DNA of 64,000 nucleotides from Larix kaempferi (Eukaryota > Streptophyta > Pinopsida > Pinales > Pinaceae): the NCBI GenBank assembly GCA_027924585.1, contig BSBM01000092.1:10137001-10201000 (forward strand), in the 5' to 3' direction. Below are positions 48,299 to 60,140 of this stretch, one piece after another. Below the pieces are notes generated by a model, which was given only the letters and a program-made list of their open reading frames with translations, did no database searches and had not been told where the DNA came from. Numbering within the stretch: position 1 is the first letter of the stretch; every line of letters begins with the position of its first letter. The position numbers were made by a program, and so were the translations under genes.

Positions 48299-51200
48299 TC
48301 ATCTTCCCACTTGAGCGAGGTTGGAACTGTTATCAGCCCACTCCATCTCTTTAGGTCTGGACTCCACCCGTGAACGGGCCAGAGAGGTCTGCACATCTTC
48401 ATCTTCAGTACCAATCCGCTCTAAATTTGGAAGAGGAACGTCATTCTCATTTTCCTGTATGATAGCGTCTCTTATTTGTGCCACTACCTCAGTCACATTA
48501 GGTCTACAGAATGGCTTAGCCTCAACACATCTAAACGCTAATTTGAGAATACCAGCTACTGATTTCATCTCGTAGTTTCCACCCAATCTCTTGTCTATGA
48601 TTACCGCTATATCGCCAAGATTTTCATCCATCTCCACATAGGGCGTCACCTATAAATATAATAATTGGCAGTGATAATCAGGAACTATATTTTTAATTTG
48701 AATGATTGATTATAAATTTGATTACTTACCCATTCAATGAGGTTAAGTTCGTCTTCAGGTAGATTTTCATTTATGGGTGCTCTGCCGCATATGATTTCCA
48801 ACAAGACCACCCCAAAACTATATACGTCACTCTTCTCGGTTAACCTTCGAGACCGGTAATACCTGCAAGAAAATCCCGAACAAAAGTAAAATTGCCTCTG
48901 CTTTCAATAATTAATTGGACTCCTACAATATCAAATTTTTATTAAAGAATTCAAGGTATATGAATATATACTCTGGATCGAGGTATCCGATTGTTCCTTT
49001 CACCACAGTGGTAACACCAGAAGCCTCCCCATTAATTGTGATCCTTGAGAGGCCAAAATCGGCCAATTTTGCATTCATATTGCCATCTAAAAGGATGTTG
49101 GCGGCCTTAATATCCCTGTGAATTATCTTTGGGTTGCAACCCATGTGTAGGTATTCCAACCCTTCTAGCAGAAATCAAAATATAGATAAGATGGCTTACC
49201 AAGCTGAGATATAAACATCTACTTATCTAATCGTAATTAGATATGAGTTACCTTGTGTTGCATCCAATGCTATTTGGAGCCTTGTTTTCCAATTTAGTTG
49301 GGAAACTTCTGCACAAGAACCTGGAAATAGTAATTTAGAATCAAATATACGTTATTGGCTCGTCAGGACATATTATCAATATGCAGCAACTCAATTAAAA
49401 TTTATCTTTTAACAATATATTTACCATAAAGGTGGTCTTTTAGGGATCCATGAGACATGTGCTCGTAGATAAGCATAAGCTCTCTCGATTCATTACAGTA
49501 ACCGAGTAATGACACTAGATTTTTATGATGGATTTTAGAAAGAAGATCAACCAGCTCATCAGAATCCGCTTAAATGAATTTCACCAACATAAATAAAGAG
49601 ATACAGAAATTGAATCATTTTCCATAATCTCATAATTACCTCATTCTGGAACTGGTGAACTCCTTCTCTGGAGAACAATGAGAGGACCTTTACAGCTATG
49701 TCATTTCCTTCTGGCAATTTACCAAAGAACACTGATCCAAAGCCCCCTTGACCAATCTTCCTACTAAAGTTTTGTGTGGCTTGCACTATCTCTTCTAGAG
49801 TGAGGAAATGCGGCTTTGTTGCATTTGGCACCATAATCATGGAGTTGTCTGTACTTTACAAAGTATGAAAGCAGAGTATTAGGCGGTTTCATAAGGGAAA
49901 CTCCCAAAATGTATCATTTAGAATATATTAAACTTCAAGTTACTTACTGACCTTCATTGAGATGCTGTTCAGTTTTTAATTTCTTGTGATATACAGCAAT
50001 ACCCACTGTCAATGCCAAAACCAATATTAAAGCTCCGCTTATTGTTATTCCGAGCACAACGCTCGTTTTGTCCTTTCTTGAAATACGTTGGCATGTCCTC
50101 TTATCCATACAGAGGTAGTGGTTTCCAGAGTATCTGCAACATACAACATAAAATAGATGATTTTCAATGAACTTACAAACATACTGAAGAAACTTTCAAC
50201 TGTTTCGGCTTCTATGGTGTTAGTTGCATTCTTGGTGAAAATTTGTTAAAGCAAAATTCTCTACTTCAAATATATTAGAAATAAGAAATAAAATAAGCAT
50301 TATAATTTCTTTTAAATTAGTACGGTACGTGATATTCAATGAAGGCTTGTCCAGAAGTTGCGTAGGAATTGTGCCACTGAAATTATTGTTGTCTATAAAC
50401 CTGTTACAATGAACAAAATGATTATTACACAGTTGAAGTTAATTGCTTTATTTCAAAAATGAACGGGGAAGATATTAAAGAAAGACTTACAACTGTTTAA
50501 GGTTTTTGAGTTGACATAACCAGTCTGGAACACTACCGCTCAAATTGTTGTTCTGAAGGTGTCTGCACAACAAACTAACTAAATGGCTTCAATTTCTTTT
50601 CAAAACAATGATAGATCTGTTATTTGGCTTCAATCTCTTTTCAAAATAATGAGCAATCTATTTTTTCCGTAAAACATAATTGAAAAGACAAAGATCGTGA
50701 GGAAGAAAGTACATACAGTCTCTCCAAGATCGTTAAATTGGAGAAGTCTGGCAATTGTCCAACCAGATTATTATTGTCAAGTGACCTGCTAACTTCAATT
50801 AAGACACAGGAATAAGTGCCTCCTCGAGTATAATATTCAACGACAAACTATGTTCCGTTCCTAATTTTAACCATCAAATTATGTTTTGTGCCTATCAGTC
50901 TTTGTGCCTTCATTTTAAAAATCGCGATGGGTAATTGTTGTTGGCCGGATTTATCCGATGGGATAGAGAGACGGTAGCTTCTTACACGTTAACTACTGCA
51001 GTCAACTGTTCAATATTCTCAGGTATTCCTCCCGTAAGATTTCTTCGAGACAAATTGCTGCAAGATAATTATGGTAAGGATTATAAGCCTCATTAATTTT
51101 ACAATTTCACTTATAGCTAACAAGTGAAGGGTAAACATATCAAAGAATTAAACATACATTTCCGATATTCTTATTGCCGAAGAGGTGTTAGCACAGCTAA

Positions 51201-52779
51201 TTCCATCCCACTGCATCAAATAGCAAGGATCAGATATCCAATCTTTTCTGTCAATCCTCTTCTTGATGGCGTCAAGAGATTCAACTGCAATTTAAGAACT
51301 GTTGGGTTAGACATTGCCTTATAATATCAAGAGTTACAGTATGAATTTATTTTATCAAAGCGCTTACTATCTTCTGAAGATGTTGCCTGGTACGTATCAT
51401 GTAGCGAGTAGTACTCAAAGGCGTTGAGTATAGGACGCCTGGTGGAGTTAGTGGCTTTCACGATGTCAAATTTGAAGTCATCTGTTATATTGGATATGAA
51501 CGTTAGCTGCATGGCAGAATAATTCATGGGCATATTAATGGTTCTAGACCGTGTTTCCCCATTTACGGTTACATAAAAAGATCTCGATCCGGATGTATTT
51601 GGCGTCACGACCTCTGCAAAATATAACATCAGTAATGATTTGGCCCTATAGGTTGTTGGTATACTGATTTCGAATCTATCCCCATCGGCAACCCACGCTG
51701 TTTGCATCACAGCAGTTGGAGGAAAGTTTTCGGTATTGTTCGATGAAATGAACTCTCTCCAATTTGCATACCGTAGAGCAGTTGAACTATCAAGATTTAC
51801 ATCTGATGCCCAGATGCGGTCGAAGTTGTCTTGAGGATACCTGCTTAATTCACCATACAATAATACATCAAAATTGTGCGCATTGACGCATCAAACTTAT
51901 TTTCAGCCTCATTTATGGAGTCAGCGTTTTTTAACAGTTATAAGAAAACCCGGTAAAGTAAACACAAAAATCACTTATATGAAGTGAGAAATGAGCTTGA
52001 AAATATTATGAAGATTTTGTAGAAAGATATATAGTTTATGGCAGTAGTTATACACCTTTCTGGTATATATGCCTATGCCAATGTATTATATATAATGTAT
52101 TATATATGGAGAGAGAGAAAGCATTTCATTGATTGCTACAGGGTGTATGTTGTTATGTAATTTTATAATTGACAGAAAACTAGATTGCAATGAATATTAG
52201 CATTACTAAACCAAACCTATATCAAATATAAAGTTCAGAAGGCTTACCTAATCGAGGAAATTCCACCAAGATCTTGCCTTGATATCAAGCTTAACATTGT
52301 TCCAGGCTTAGCCTGGCGATACATACCATCTCTAAGCGTCCTCAACTCGATAGCATTGATAAACGGAACATCATTCTCGGAAGTTCTAATCAAACAAATA
52401 TGCAACATATTGCCAGTGCTAACCAAGATTCCTTCATAATGGATTGGAAGCAAATTTGTGATTGTGACGTTTTCTACAGCCAACAAACCCTGTGTCTCAA
52501 TAGAAAAAGCGAAGCTCCGCCATTTTTGGAAGCTTCTATTATTTCCAACGCAAAACCATAATCTGAAAAGGTGAGGCACACTGGGTGCGACAGGCAACCG
52601 ATAGCAAGACTTGGCGAGAGGTTTTGGGAAGAGGCGTAGTCTTTGCAAGTAAAACGGTAAGGATGGGTTTCCCGTGTCAGCTTTATCACCGACGTCTATG
52701 TAATTATCATCAGTGACCCAGGTAATATTGTTTTGGCCTGTGTGATTTGATGTCCCTCCGCAATCTATATTCTGAAACC
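48299..52779 (-). CDS. Malectin-like LRR receptor kinase (14 exons seen), probably joined to the upstream thaumatin exon
   Basis: Exons on the minus strand: 52779-52248, 51840-51368, 51284-51158, 51057-50986, 50785-50717, 50562-50491, 50400-50329, 50133-49952, 49848-49640, 49554-49425, 49320-49252, 49164-48972, 48862-48730, 48649-48299. All junctions are GT-AG and the phases close on one frame. Order: malectin-like ectodomain (exons 1-2: [42 protein letters not shown]), a WISDPC segment, four LRRs each on a ~70-nt exon, a transmembrane helix ([19 protein letters not shown]), and the kinase. Kinase motifs: [26 protein letters not shown] (RD type), [30 protein letters not shown]. No stop or frameshift, so it looks active. 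It should sit in the plasma membrane and signal by Ser/Thr phosphorylation, like the LRR-I (At1g67720/FRK1-type) family. Exon 1 lacks a start and signal peptide. The NE|LVDLL junction (49640/49554) has one residue more than I expect. Confidence 0.92.
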
Positions 52780-53750
52780 CTGGTACACAATAACCAAATA
52801 AAGAATAATATGAATATAGTTTAATAGAAATAGCACAGTTACTAGTTATTCATTTATTAGGTAGTGGTAAGAACTGCTTGTTATTATTGATGCCTGATGC
52901 ATCATGTTATTTATGCATTAGTTATCCATTATTTTTTGTTTGTTTGTTTTGAATTTAGAATTTAAAAAAAGCAGGCTAACAGTTATTCATTCATCAGCTA
53001 TCATGTATCATGCATATAGTATGTATTAAATTTAGGCTAATCAGTTTATTAAACATATTGATATTATTAATATGCTTATTGCTATATAATTGTTAATTTC
53101 TAATTTTGAATTACTGTCATATAATCAATCTAGACAGTGCACTTGTCTCATCCTTATACAAACCTAAAAAAACATAAGCAATAAGCAATAGTACACTCCA
53201 AATTCTAAAATAAAATAAAAAAAACTTATTAACTTAATAATTCTAAGTCATTAGTTTATGAAAATATTTTATAATAACATGTTAATATTTGTAAATTATA
53301 GAATTCTTTATAAAAATATGCATTCTGGCTACATAAAATGCTTTTTCCTTTTAAGAATCTATACTTCATTAACTAAAATGTTTGCTTTACTTTATTTCTC
53401 AAAAATTAAAGTAAATAACAATTTTATTAATATTTTAATTTAGCTATTTTTTTGGTGGGCCTTGCTGTCTACTAGCAACATCGGCAAATATCAATCACTT
53501 TCAAATGTATGATCATAATTGATATACACAGATAGAAGAATATCAACATCAACAGCATTTAAAAATATGGTTATTACTAATATTTTAAAAATAAATTTCT
53601 CCTTATTTCTTTATTTTTTCTAAACACTTTGGTCACAACTTGTACGAATAATACGAACCGTCAGGATCCAGAGATTAATTGAAACGAATAAAAATCAAAA
53701 CATTATGCGTGGCGGTCTCAGGCAATTACACAGTAGAATAGAGAGCTGAC
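52780..53750 (-). other. Proposed 971-bp phase-1 intron joining thaumatin and malectin exons
   Basis: It starts GTCAGCTCTC (minus strand), ends TTATTGTGTACCAG, and is AT-rich throughout. I found no ATG-led signal-peptide exon and no transposon in it. AATAAA-like words near 53612 could instead be polyadenylation sites of a separate gene. Confidence 0.6.
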
Positions 53751-54501
53751 CTTGAAGGGAGGTGTCAGTGCCGTCGCAGAAAACAACTCTATAGTCCGTG
53801 CCTCCGGGGCAATGGAACGTCCAGGAGGAATCCTGATCTGTGGCGCTGCTGTGGGCCTGGGTGCATTGGCTCTTGAAGAACTCCGTATAAGTACTGTAAT
53901 TGCAACTGTTAGAGCCGAAAGTAACGCAATCTCTTTTGCATCCACCGGAAATCGTCAATTCAGTGGGGCAGAAGGCTGTTATGTTGCGGTTGCACGCGAT
54001 TGCTTCGCACTGAGAGTCGGAGGGTATTATCGACATTGGCAGGTTGAATCCGCGGAGGAGAGAGATGGAATACAAATCGAGGCTCTGATAGTCTGGATGT
54101 TGAAGATAGTACACGGCCCGAGTCACTGGGACTTCTCCCCACAGTTGAGTACAGTTTAGTAGACCCTCGCAATCCCCAGTATCGCAGCTGCCTCTGCCGC
54201 TGCCATCGAAGGAACACCCTGTCCGCCCCCAAAACGTGCCCGATCCTGTATCCGCGGGTACTTGAAGGGTCCATGACTGCCCTTTCTGAAGCTGTTTGCC
54301 ACCGCCGGGTGATCCGGCTGCCCAAACCGTGAATGGGCAATTGTTCTCGATCTGGAAGGTCGCACCTCCTGCTCCTGCGAGGATCACAAATACAGTTATG
54401 AAGTTGGATTCCTGAATTAAAAGAAAAACATATATTACTGCAGTTATTACATACGCTGTATAACACAAATGTATAATGTTGCGATGGTTTTCTCTCGCCA
54501 T
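53695..54501 (-). CDS. Thaumatin-like domain exon; likely first exon of the receptor kinase gene
   Basis: From ATG 54501 (an earlier in-frame ATG is at 54588) a hydrophobic N-terminus of about 46 residues leads to a mature start ATFQIENNCPFTVWAAGSPG. Thaumatin/PR5 motifs follow: FWGRTGCSFDGSGRGSCDTG, DCEGLLNCTQ, RGFNLPMSIIPSD, CPTELTISGGCKRDC, FHCPGGTDYRVVFCDG. Fourteen Cys are present, not the usual sixteen. Of the acidic-cleft REDDD set only the Arg is clear; the Glu and two Asp positions read V, S and R. Where family members stop, this frame continues TDTSLQ to a donor CAAG|GTCAGC at 53751/53750 (phase 1), matching the phase-1 acceptor at 52779. Read unspliced it ends with about 18 unrelated residues at 53695. 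I favour the fusion; a separate secreted thaumatin-like protein is the alternative. Confidence 0.85.
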   Translation of the reverse strand: MARENHRNIIHLCYTAYVITAVIYVFLLIQESNFITVFVILAGAGGATFQIENNCPFTVWAAGSPGGGKQLQKGQSWTLQVPADTGSGTFWGRTGCSFDGSGRGSCDTGDCEGLLNCTQLWGEVPVTRAVYYLQHPDYQSLDLYSISLLRGFNLPMSIIPSDSQCEAIACNRNITAFCPTELTISGGCKRDCVTFGSNSCNYSTYTEFFKSQCTQAHSSATDQDSSWTFHCPGGTDYRVVFCDGTDTSLQGQLSILLCNCLRPPRIMF

Positions 54502-54588
54502 GGCTTTTGCTTTGATTAAAAATTCACCGGCCAAAGCCAAATTATAAGGTGGTTGATAATGCGTGCACAGCAATAACCCATAACCCAT

Positions 54589-55300
54589 GACGATAAACGC
54601 GTGTATTGCGCGGCCGCTTCAGCCCGTCTTTCACGATTAGTGACGCGTCCTGAACGGAAGCGTTACTTTGCATTTAAAAATGACTGTGTAAGTCAATGCG
54701 AGCATATTAAATTAATTAAGATGTGAGCTGTGAACCTCCATGTAAAGTTTGTAGTGAACCTCAAGGTTGGGATTGAAAATGGTAACAGCCACAGTGCACT
54801 ACTCCGGAGTCGGGGATCGGTAACAAAACTACGCGTCCACAATGGCGTTACACGTGTTTACTTGGCAACTCAACGCCGACATTAGCGGTTCAGTGGCAAG
54901 AGAATCAAGTCCTCACGATACAGTACGAGTGTCAAAATATTTCGTAAGAAAGAAAAAAGATGGTGACAGCGGAAATTTGATTGACTCGGGAGACAATAAC
55001 ATTCTTCAACTCAAGCGAAGACTTTATCGCCCATTTTATGCCAAAGGCATGAGATGAGCGACAAAGATGGCGGAAGCTAGATACATCTAATGTTTATCGT
55101 GACACATATTGAAAGTTTTATAAGGCCTATTTTAACCATGTTTCCTTCTTCTATTTCGAGTTTATGTAATTCACAGATTCTAGATTTTGGAATCATTTTT
55201 TTACAAGAAGTTTTTATCGTAAACTAATTATGTTAGAAAAGTGAGTTAATTTTTCAAAAAATAAAAATGATGGTTTTTTATTAAATTTATATGTAATTTA
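54589..55300. other. Region upstream of the thaumatin/receptor gene
   Basis: This would hold the promoter on the minus strand. 54595-54665 is richer in CG words (GCGCGGCCGC, GACGCGTCC) than the surroundings. A 71-codon plus-strand frame at 54842-55057 has no recognisable domain. No firm TATA box called. Confidence 0.4.
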
Positions 55301-55324
55301 TGGTTAAAATAATTAACATTAAAA

Positions 55325-57200
55325 ATAAATTTATATTTCACTAATTTTAGATTCTTCTTTCAAGAAAATTTATCACTTACTCCTCTTCACAATTAAGCAA
55401 CTGTACTCGTATCTTCAACTATTAAATTTAAGATTATTTTGTTGTTATAATTTTTTTTTTATACAAATTACAAAAAAATTATAATATTCATATAATTTGT
55501 AAAAATTTGGATTTTCACGAGCTCATGAATGCTGAGCAAAATTATTCTCTTTGTTAGGTGTTTGGATCTTTCCATGACTACTAAACTTTTATGTCACTGA
55601 TATGTATGTCTTCAACTATTTATACTTATTTTCTTAAACTAATTAATTTGTAATAGGCAAACTTTTAGTCATGCTAAATTTCTATAATTCTTAAATTGTT
55701 ATATTTTCTTATATTCCAAATTTTTTTTTTTTTATGTTTTCTTACATTTAAAAAATACAACACGTTAAACATTGAAAACCTATTAAAAAGGTATTCCAAA
55801 AACTAATAAATTTTCTTATTGTAGATAGTTATATAATTATATTATAAAAAATTATGAAATAATTTAAGATAAATTATTTTTCTTCTAAATTTTATGTTTC
55901 TTCTATTAATTTGATAACTATACAAGTGGAGATCCATTTTAACTAGAGATAATAAGAAATCTATCTTGGGTTATGTTGTTAATCTTCCCAATATTAATTA
56001 ACAAGCATATCCACAATAGTTGAACATGATAGGTATAGCCAACCACTTAGTTTTGTGGAGATGGTTGGTTATTAAATAAAGGTTAAATATTAAAATACGA
56101 GGACCATCAAATGAATCCCCACTCTACACTTGTTACACTCAGGTCAATCTTGTTGATCCACTCAAAGTCCAAGATCTCAGATAATATCTAAACACCTATG
56201 GGTGTAATAATTTATATTTCTCAATATAAATCCTTTAAAAATTTGCTTATCCCAAACTCAATAGAATTTCTCTAGACTTACATCTTTAAATAAATACAAT
56301 AGGGAGAATCTCAAATATCATGAAAATTTATATTTCACTAATCTTAGATTCTTTTTCAAGAAAATTTATCACTTATCCCTCTTCACAATTAAGAAATTGT
56401 ACTAATATCTTCAACTATTAAATTTAAGATTATTTTGTTGTTAAAATTCTTTTTTTTACAAATTACAAAAAGTTTACAATATTTATGTAATTTATAAAAA
56501 TTTGGATTTTTAGGAGCTCATGAATGTTGAGCAAAATTATCCTTTTTGTTGAGTGTTTGGATCTTTCCGTGGCTACTAAACTTTTATGTCACTGATATGT
56601 ATTTCCTTTGCTATTTATATGTATTTTCTTAAACTGAGTAATTTGTAAAAGGCAAACTTTTAGTCATGCTAAATTTCTATAATTCTTAAATTGTAATATT
56701 TTCTTATATTTCAATTTTTTTTATGTTTTCTTATATTTAAAAAATACAACGCGTTAAACATTGAAAACCTATTAAAAACGTATTCCAAAAACTAATAAAT
56801 TTTCTTATTATAGATAGTTATATAATTATATTATAAAAAATTATGAAATAATTTAAGATAAGTTATGAAATAATTAAAGACAAATTATTTTTCTTCTAAA
56901 TTTTATGTTTCTTTTATTAATTTGATAACAATATAAGAAGAGATCCATCTTAACTAGAGATAATAAGAAATCCATCTTGGATTGTGTTTTTATTCTTCCC
57001 AATATTAATTAATAATTTGTATTTCCCAATATCACTCCTTTAAGGATTTCCTTATCCCCAAACTCAATGAAATTGATCTAGACTTACTTCTTTTGATAAA
57101 TACAATAGGGAATTTATTAAGACTTACCTCTTTTAATAAACACAATAAGGAGAATCTCAAAATATCATGAAACCCCACATGAATAAGAAACTTGAATATA
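55325..57200. repeat. Tandem duplication of a ~1-kb AT-rich unit
   Basis: Blocks starting TATATTTCACTAATNTTAGATTCTT near 55332 and 56329 recur in the same order: AACTATTAAATTTAAGATTATT, ATTTGGATTTT with GAGCTCATGAATG, then AACTAGAGATAATAAGAAAT near 55940 and 56950, then CCCAAACTCAATNGAATT near 56250 and 57058. The two copies are diverged and the second is slightly shortened. No coding content. Confidence 0.75.
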
Positions 57201-57421
57201 TTTGGAATGAAGAGGAAATATAAAAATTCATCTCCAAACAAATGTGAATGGAATTGATCTAAACTTACCATTTTAAATATTGTTACCTCTTTAAATAGCT
57301 ACAATAGGGAGAATCACAAAATCTCATGGAACGATCTTCTTATTTATGTTTCTTTATTTCTTATTGTTATGAATCCCTTTAAATGTAAACTTGAAGCTAA
57401 ACAAATATATGTCGTTGCTTT

Positions 57422-57628
57422 GGCAAGTTTTGGTAGAGCAAACGGTCAAGACGAGTTTGTTCTGCAAGGCGGCCCGAGATCAAAATCCACTGCTCCCGAG
57501 AGGCGACATCTAAATCCAACCATGCTAAGGGTTGGTGCGGGCCAGGCCGAGTGCGATCCCCGGGTGACTTTGACGGCTTAGATGCCCTTGGGTTGTGGTT
57601 TCTCAGACCAAAGGCTCTCCCATCATTA

Positions 57629-57690
<62 letters not shown>
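57422..57690 (+). mobile_element. Probable tRNA-derived SINE with (CT)n(TA)n tail
   Basis: A GC-rich island in AT-rich DNA. TTTGGTAGAGCAAACGG is A-box-like and CGAGATCAAAATCC could be a decayed B box. The 3' end is (CT)n then (TA)n (57630-57690). Flanks TCGTTGCTTT (57412-57421) and TCATTGCTTT (57691-57700) fit a 10-bp duplication with one difference. Confidence 0.5.
57630..57690. repeat. (CT)n(TA)n microsatellite
   Basis: A long CT run followed by a TA run; it forms the tail of the probable SINE. Confidence 0.9.
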
Positions 57691-57691
<1 letters not shown>

Positions 57692-58349
57692 CATTGCTTT
57701 AAAATTATGTTTCATTTCTTCTTTTCACACTATAAAGTTGGGTGGATGAAATAATTAAATATGAAAAAAACAAAACATATATATATTATTGCCTTAAACT
57801 TATGTTCCATTTCCTCTTATAAAGTTGAGCTTATCAAATTGTTTTGAGCTATATCATTGTTATAATAAATGCATTACAATAGTTTATATTGAATTGTTGT
57901 TCAAATAAATCTAATCAATGCACCTAATACTTTTGAAATGTATTGTTGGAAAAATCAACTCATAAATCACTATTGAAATCTCAAAATAACTTATTACCAA
58001 CTAATAATTGCAATAACAAAAATGGCATGAACTAAATACCAAGACATGATTGAGGGATGGAATGAGCAACAAAGATGGAAATAACTAAAAGATAGATGGA
58101 ACTAAATATATATGATGATGATCGAGACACTAATTGATAGGTAAAATTTGTATAAAACATCTTCCAACCATGCCCTCTTCTCCTCTTTCACAAGCTATGG
58201 AAGTTTCTTCTTTCATATTTTTATTTTAGTTTTTTTTCAAAATAATATCTTAGATTACTTATTTTAAGATTATTTTGTTATTCCTCAGATATGGGAAATC
58301 ATGGACGGTAGACAAATCAACCCAGTCCATGCATGCTGCATAGACGGTC

Positions 58350-58720
58350 TAGTGTCCATAGTCACAACCAACCACACCAACAGATTAATGCGAAGGGAAA
58401 ATTAGTAAATGTCGATACGAGGGAAGATGATTCTCGTGCGAGGTTGGGAGATTTGTTGGACAAGGGAGAAAGAGCCACTGCGATGAAGAGTTCTTTGCAT
58501 AGGGGAGATTAGAATCCTACCATTAAAACTATCTTCGGTCCCTTAATTATGACTCATACTTCCCATCCCGTGAAGCTTTTTGTACACGTTCGAGGTGGAT
58601 TTGAAGTAGAGTTCACTAAGATGGACATAATGGACTCCAGTTTCAACTTGGCTCTATGGTTTGATAATCCTCTAATGCTGGGAAAGGAGAATCGTTATGA
58701 GGATAGGGAGGGCGCATAAA
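58350..58720 (+). pseudogene. Unassigned ORF remnant, one stop
   Basis: An open frame of about 120 codons reads NAKGKLVNVDTREDDSRARL, then a TAG near 58507, then NPTIKTIFGPLIMTHTSHPV and FVHVRGGFEVEFTKMDIMDS, stopping at about 58718. The composition looks protein-like, unlike its AT-rich surroundings. I do not recognise the family; a retroelement gag or LINE ORF1 piece is possible. Confidence 0.3.
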
Positions 58721-58789
58721 GTTTCTCCCCAAAAGTGTTGCAACGGGGCCACACTAGTGGGGAAAAAATGAACATGCGCACACACCTAA

Positions 58790-58855
58790 GGCAGCGCGCA
58801 CGTGCCACTAGGTTCAGTACCGAACTGAGGCGCATGCGCGTTTCTGGCACGTACG
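58790..58855. repeat. CpG-dense imperfect hairpin
   Basis: GCGCGCACGTGCCAC and the near-complement CTGGCACGTACGCGC face each other across about 30 bases that include GTTC...GAAC. CpG is abundant here while the flanks are AT-rich. Confidence 0.5.
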
Positions 58856-59161
58856 CGCTCAAATGCGTGCACGCACACCTGTTAAGATTAAAAAAAATAT
58901 GGCAAAGTCTTTGTAATTCTCTCCATCGCGACCGAGCATGACTCACCCTTCCCGTGCGCAACGTTACAAACCACCAAATTCACCATTTCCACTCCAAAAC
59001 TATCTCAATTCATCCACCAATTCATCATCACGTGAATTGGATAGGTAAATTCCATGTTTTTTGTCATTTTATTCATTTTTGTTTGTTTGTTAAATTTGTA
59101 ATAATTCCTAAATTAGTAAAATAATAGAGAATTTTTCAATTGTAGGGTGTAAGCCTACACA

Positions 59162-60140
59162 ATGAATGAAAAAAATGTTAACATGGAGTCCGGTGGAACA
59201 CAATAAAACACAAATCTTGGAACCAATGAAAACCCTCAACAAAATCCAAATGCCCAAGAAAATCAAAACCCCCATGAAAATTTTGACCAAGATGACTTGA
59301 ACCATTATGTAAATGAAATGAGAGTTCACATTCAAGAACTAAGAAACACAGGGGAACCATCTCGAGTGTCCCTTTCAACCTCAATTGAGAGCTCAATTGA
59401 CTCCCTCATCTATGCACATCGCCAATTGACTGACATGACTGAATATAGAGCTATGATGCGGGAGTATTATTCCACAAGCATTTACAAGGAGGAAATAAAA
59501 TAATTGAATATTACAAAGGCCCAATTATACAATATGTTCACCTATCCAAGAACAAAACAACAACTTGACAATAGAAAGCCACGTGTTTGCATGGATTGGT
59601 GTCATTTCAAATAATTGAGGTACAATTGGATGCATAGGTGGTTCATGGTTTACGATAAACCTCCCTACAATAATAGTGAGGTTTCATAGTACTTCCTTCG
59701 CCAACTGTGGGATGAGTTTCTGCTCGGTTTACATGTCAACTATATTGACATAACTGATTTCTAGGGTGTTGGGCGTGGCTCTACCCAAGATTGACCTACT
59801 GTCAGGAGGAACCCACTGATAGGGCCACCAGCTCCTAGGCGCGAGCCCAACCCATCTCCCTAGCCACCTCAGTTACCCCACAAACTTGATCAAATCGAGG
59901 GGGAGATGAGGAGTGTTGCACGTGGACTGCTTAGATACACTGCCTTTGTAGCAGCTACTATAGTGGAGAGACAGGTTGACCCTGATAGAGACGCATGTAC
60001 AGGGCCTTCACGACAGAGTCAGGATAGACTTATGACTTCTGGTAGCCCTGTTGGGCCTTCTAGTTTGACGGGGACAATGCCACATCTTTGTCCCCATTGC
60101 AGGCACACTTTCCCTGGCCCAATCGAGGGCTGCTATATGG
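59162..60140 (+). pseudogene. Unassigned decayed ORF, single frame with several stops
   Basis: From ATG 59162 one frame runs about 325 codons. First an Asn/Gln-rich start (MNEKNVNMESGGTQ; NPNAQENQNPHENFDQDD), then STSIESSIDSLIYAHRQLTD and MFTYPRTKQQLDNRKPRVCM. Next come WMHRWFMVYDKPPYNNSEVS, YFLRQLWDEFLLGLHVNYI and a C-terminal PHLCPHCRHTFPG. At least seven in-frame stops but no frameshift. No family recognised; a transposase or gag-like relic is possible because of the Trp-rich segment and the single CX2C. Confidence 0.4.

Noticed and set aside
52474-52689. Minus-strand 71-codon frame in the first malectin exon
   Set aside because: Out-of-frame shadow; the malectin frame is open across the whole exon and joins both splice sites in phase.
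53752-54159. Plus-strand 135-codon frame opposite the thaumatin exon
   Set aside because: Antisense shadow of the thaumatin domain; no homology or splice support.
53960-54466. Minus-strand 168-codon frame overlapping the thaumatin exon
   Set aside because: Alternative frame of the same exon; the conserved Cys pattern is in the other frame.
54842-55057. 71-codon plus-strand frame as a small gene
   Set aside because: No domain, no neighbouring exon, and it overlaps the likely divergent promoter region; left as intergenic.
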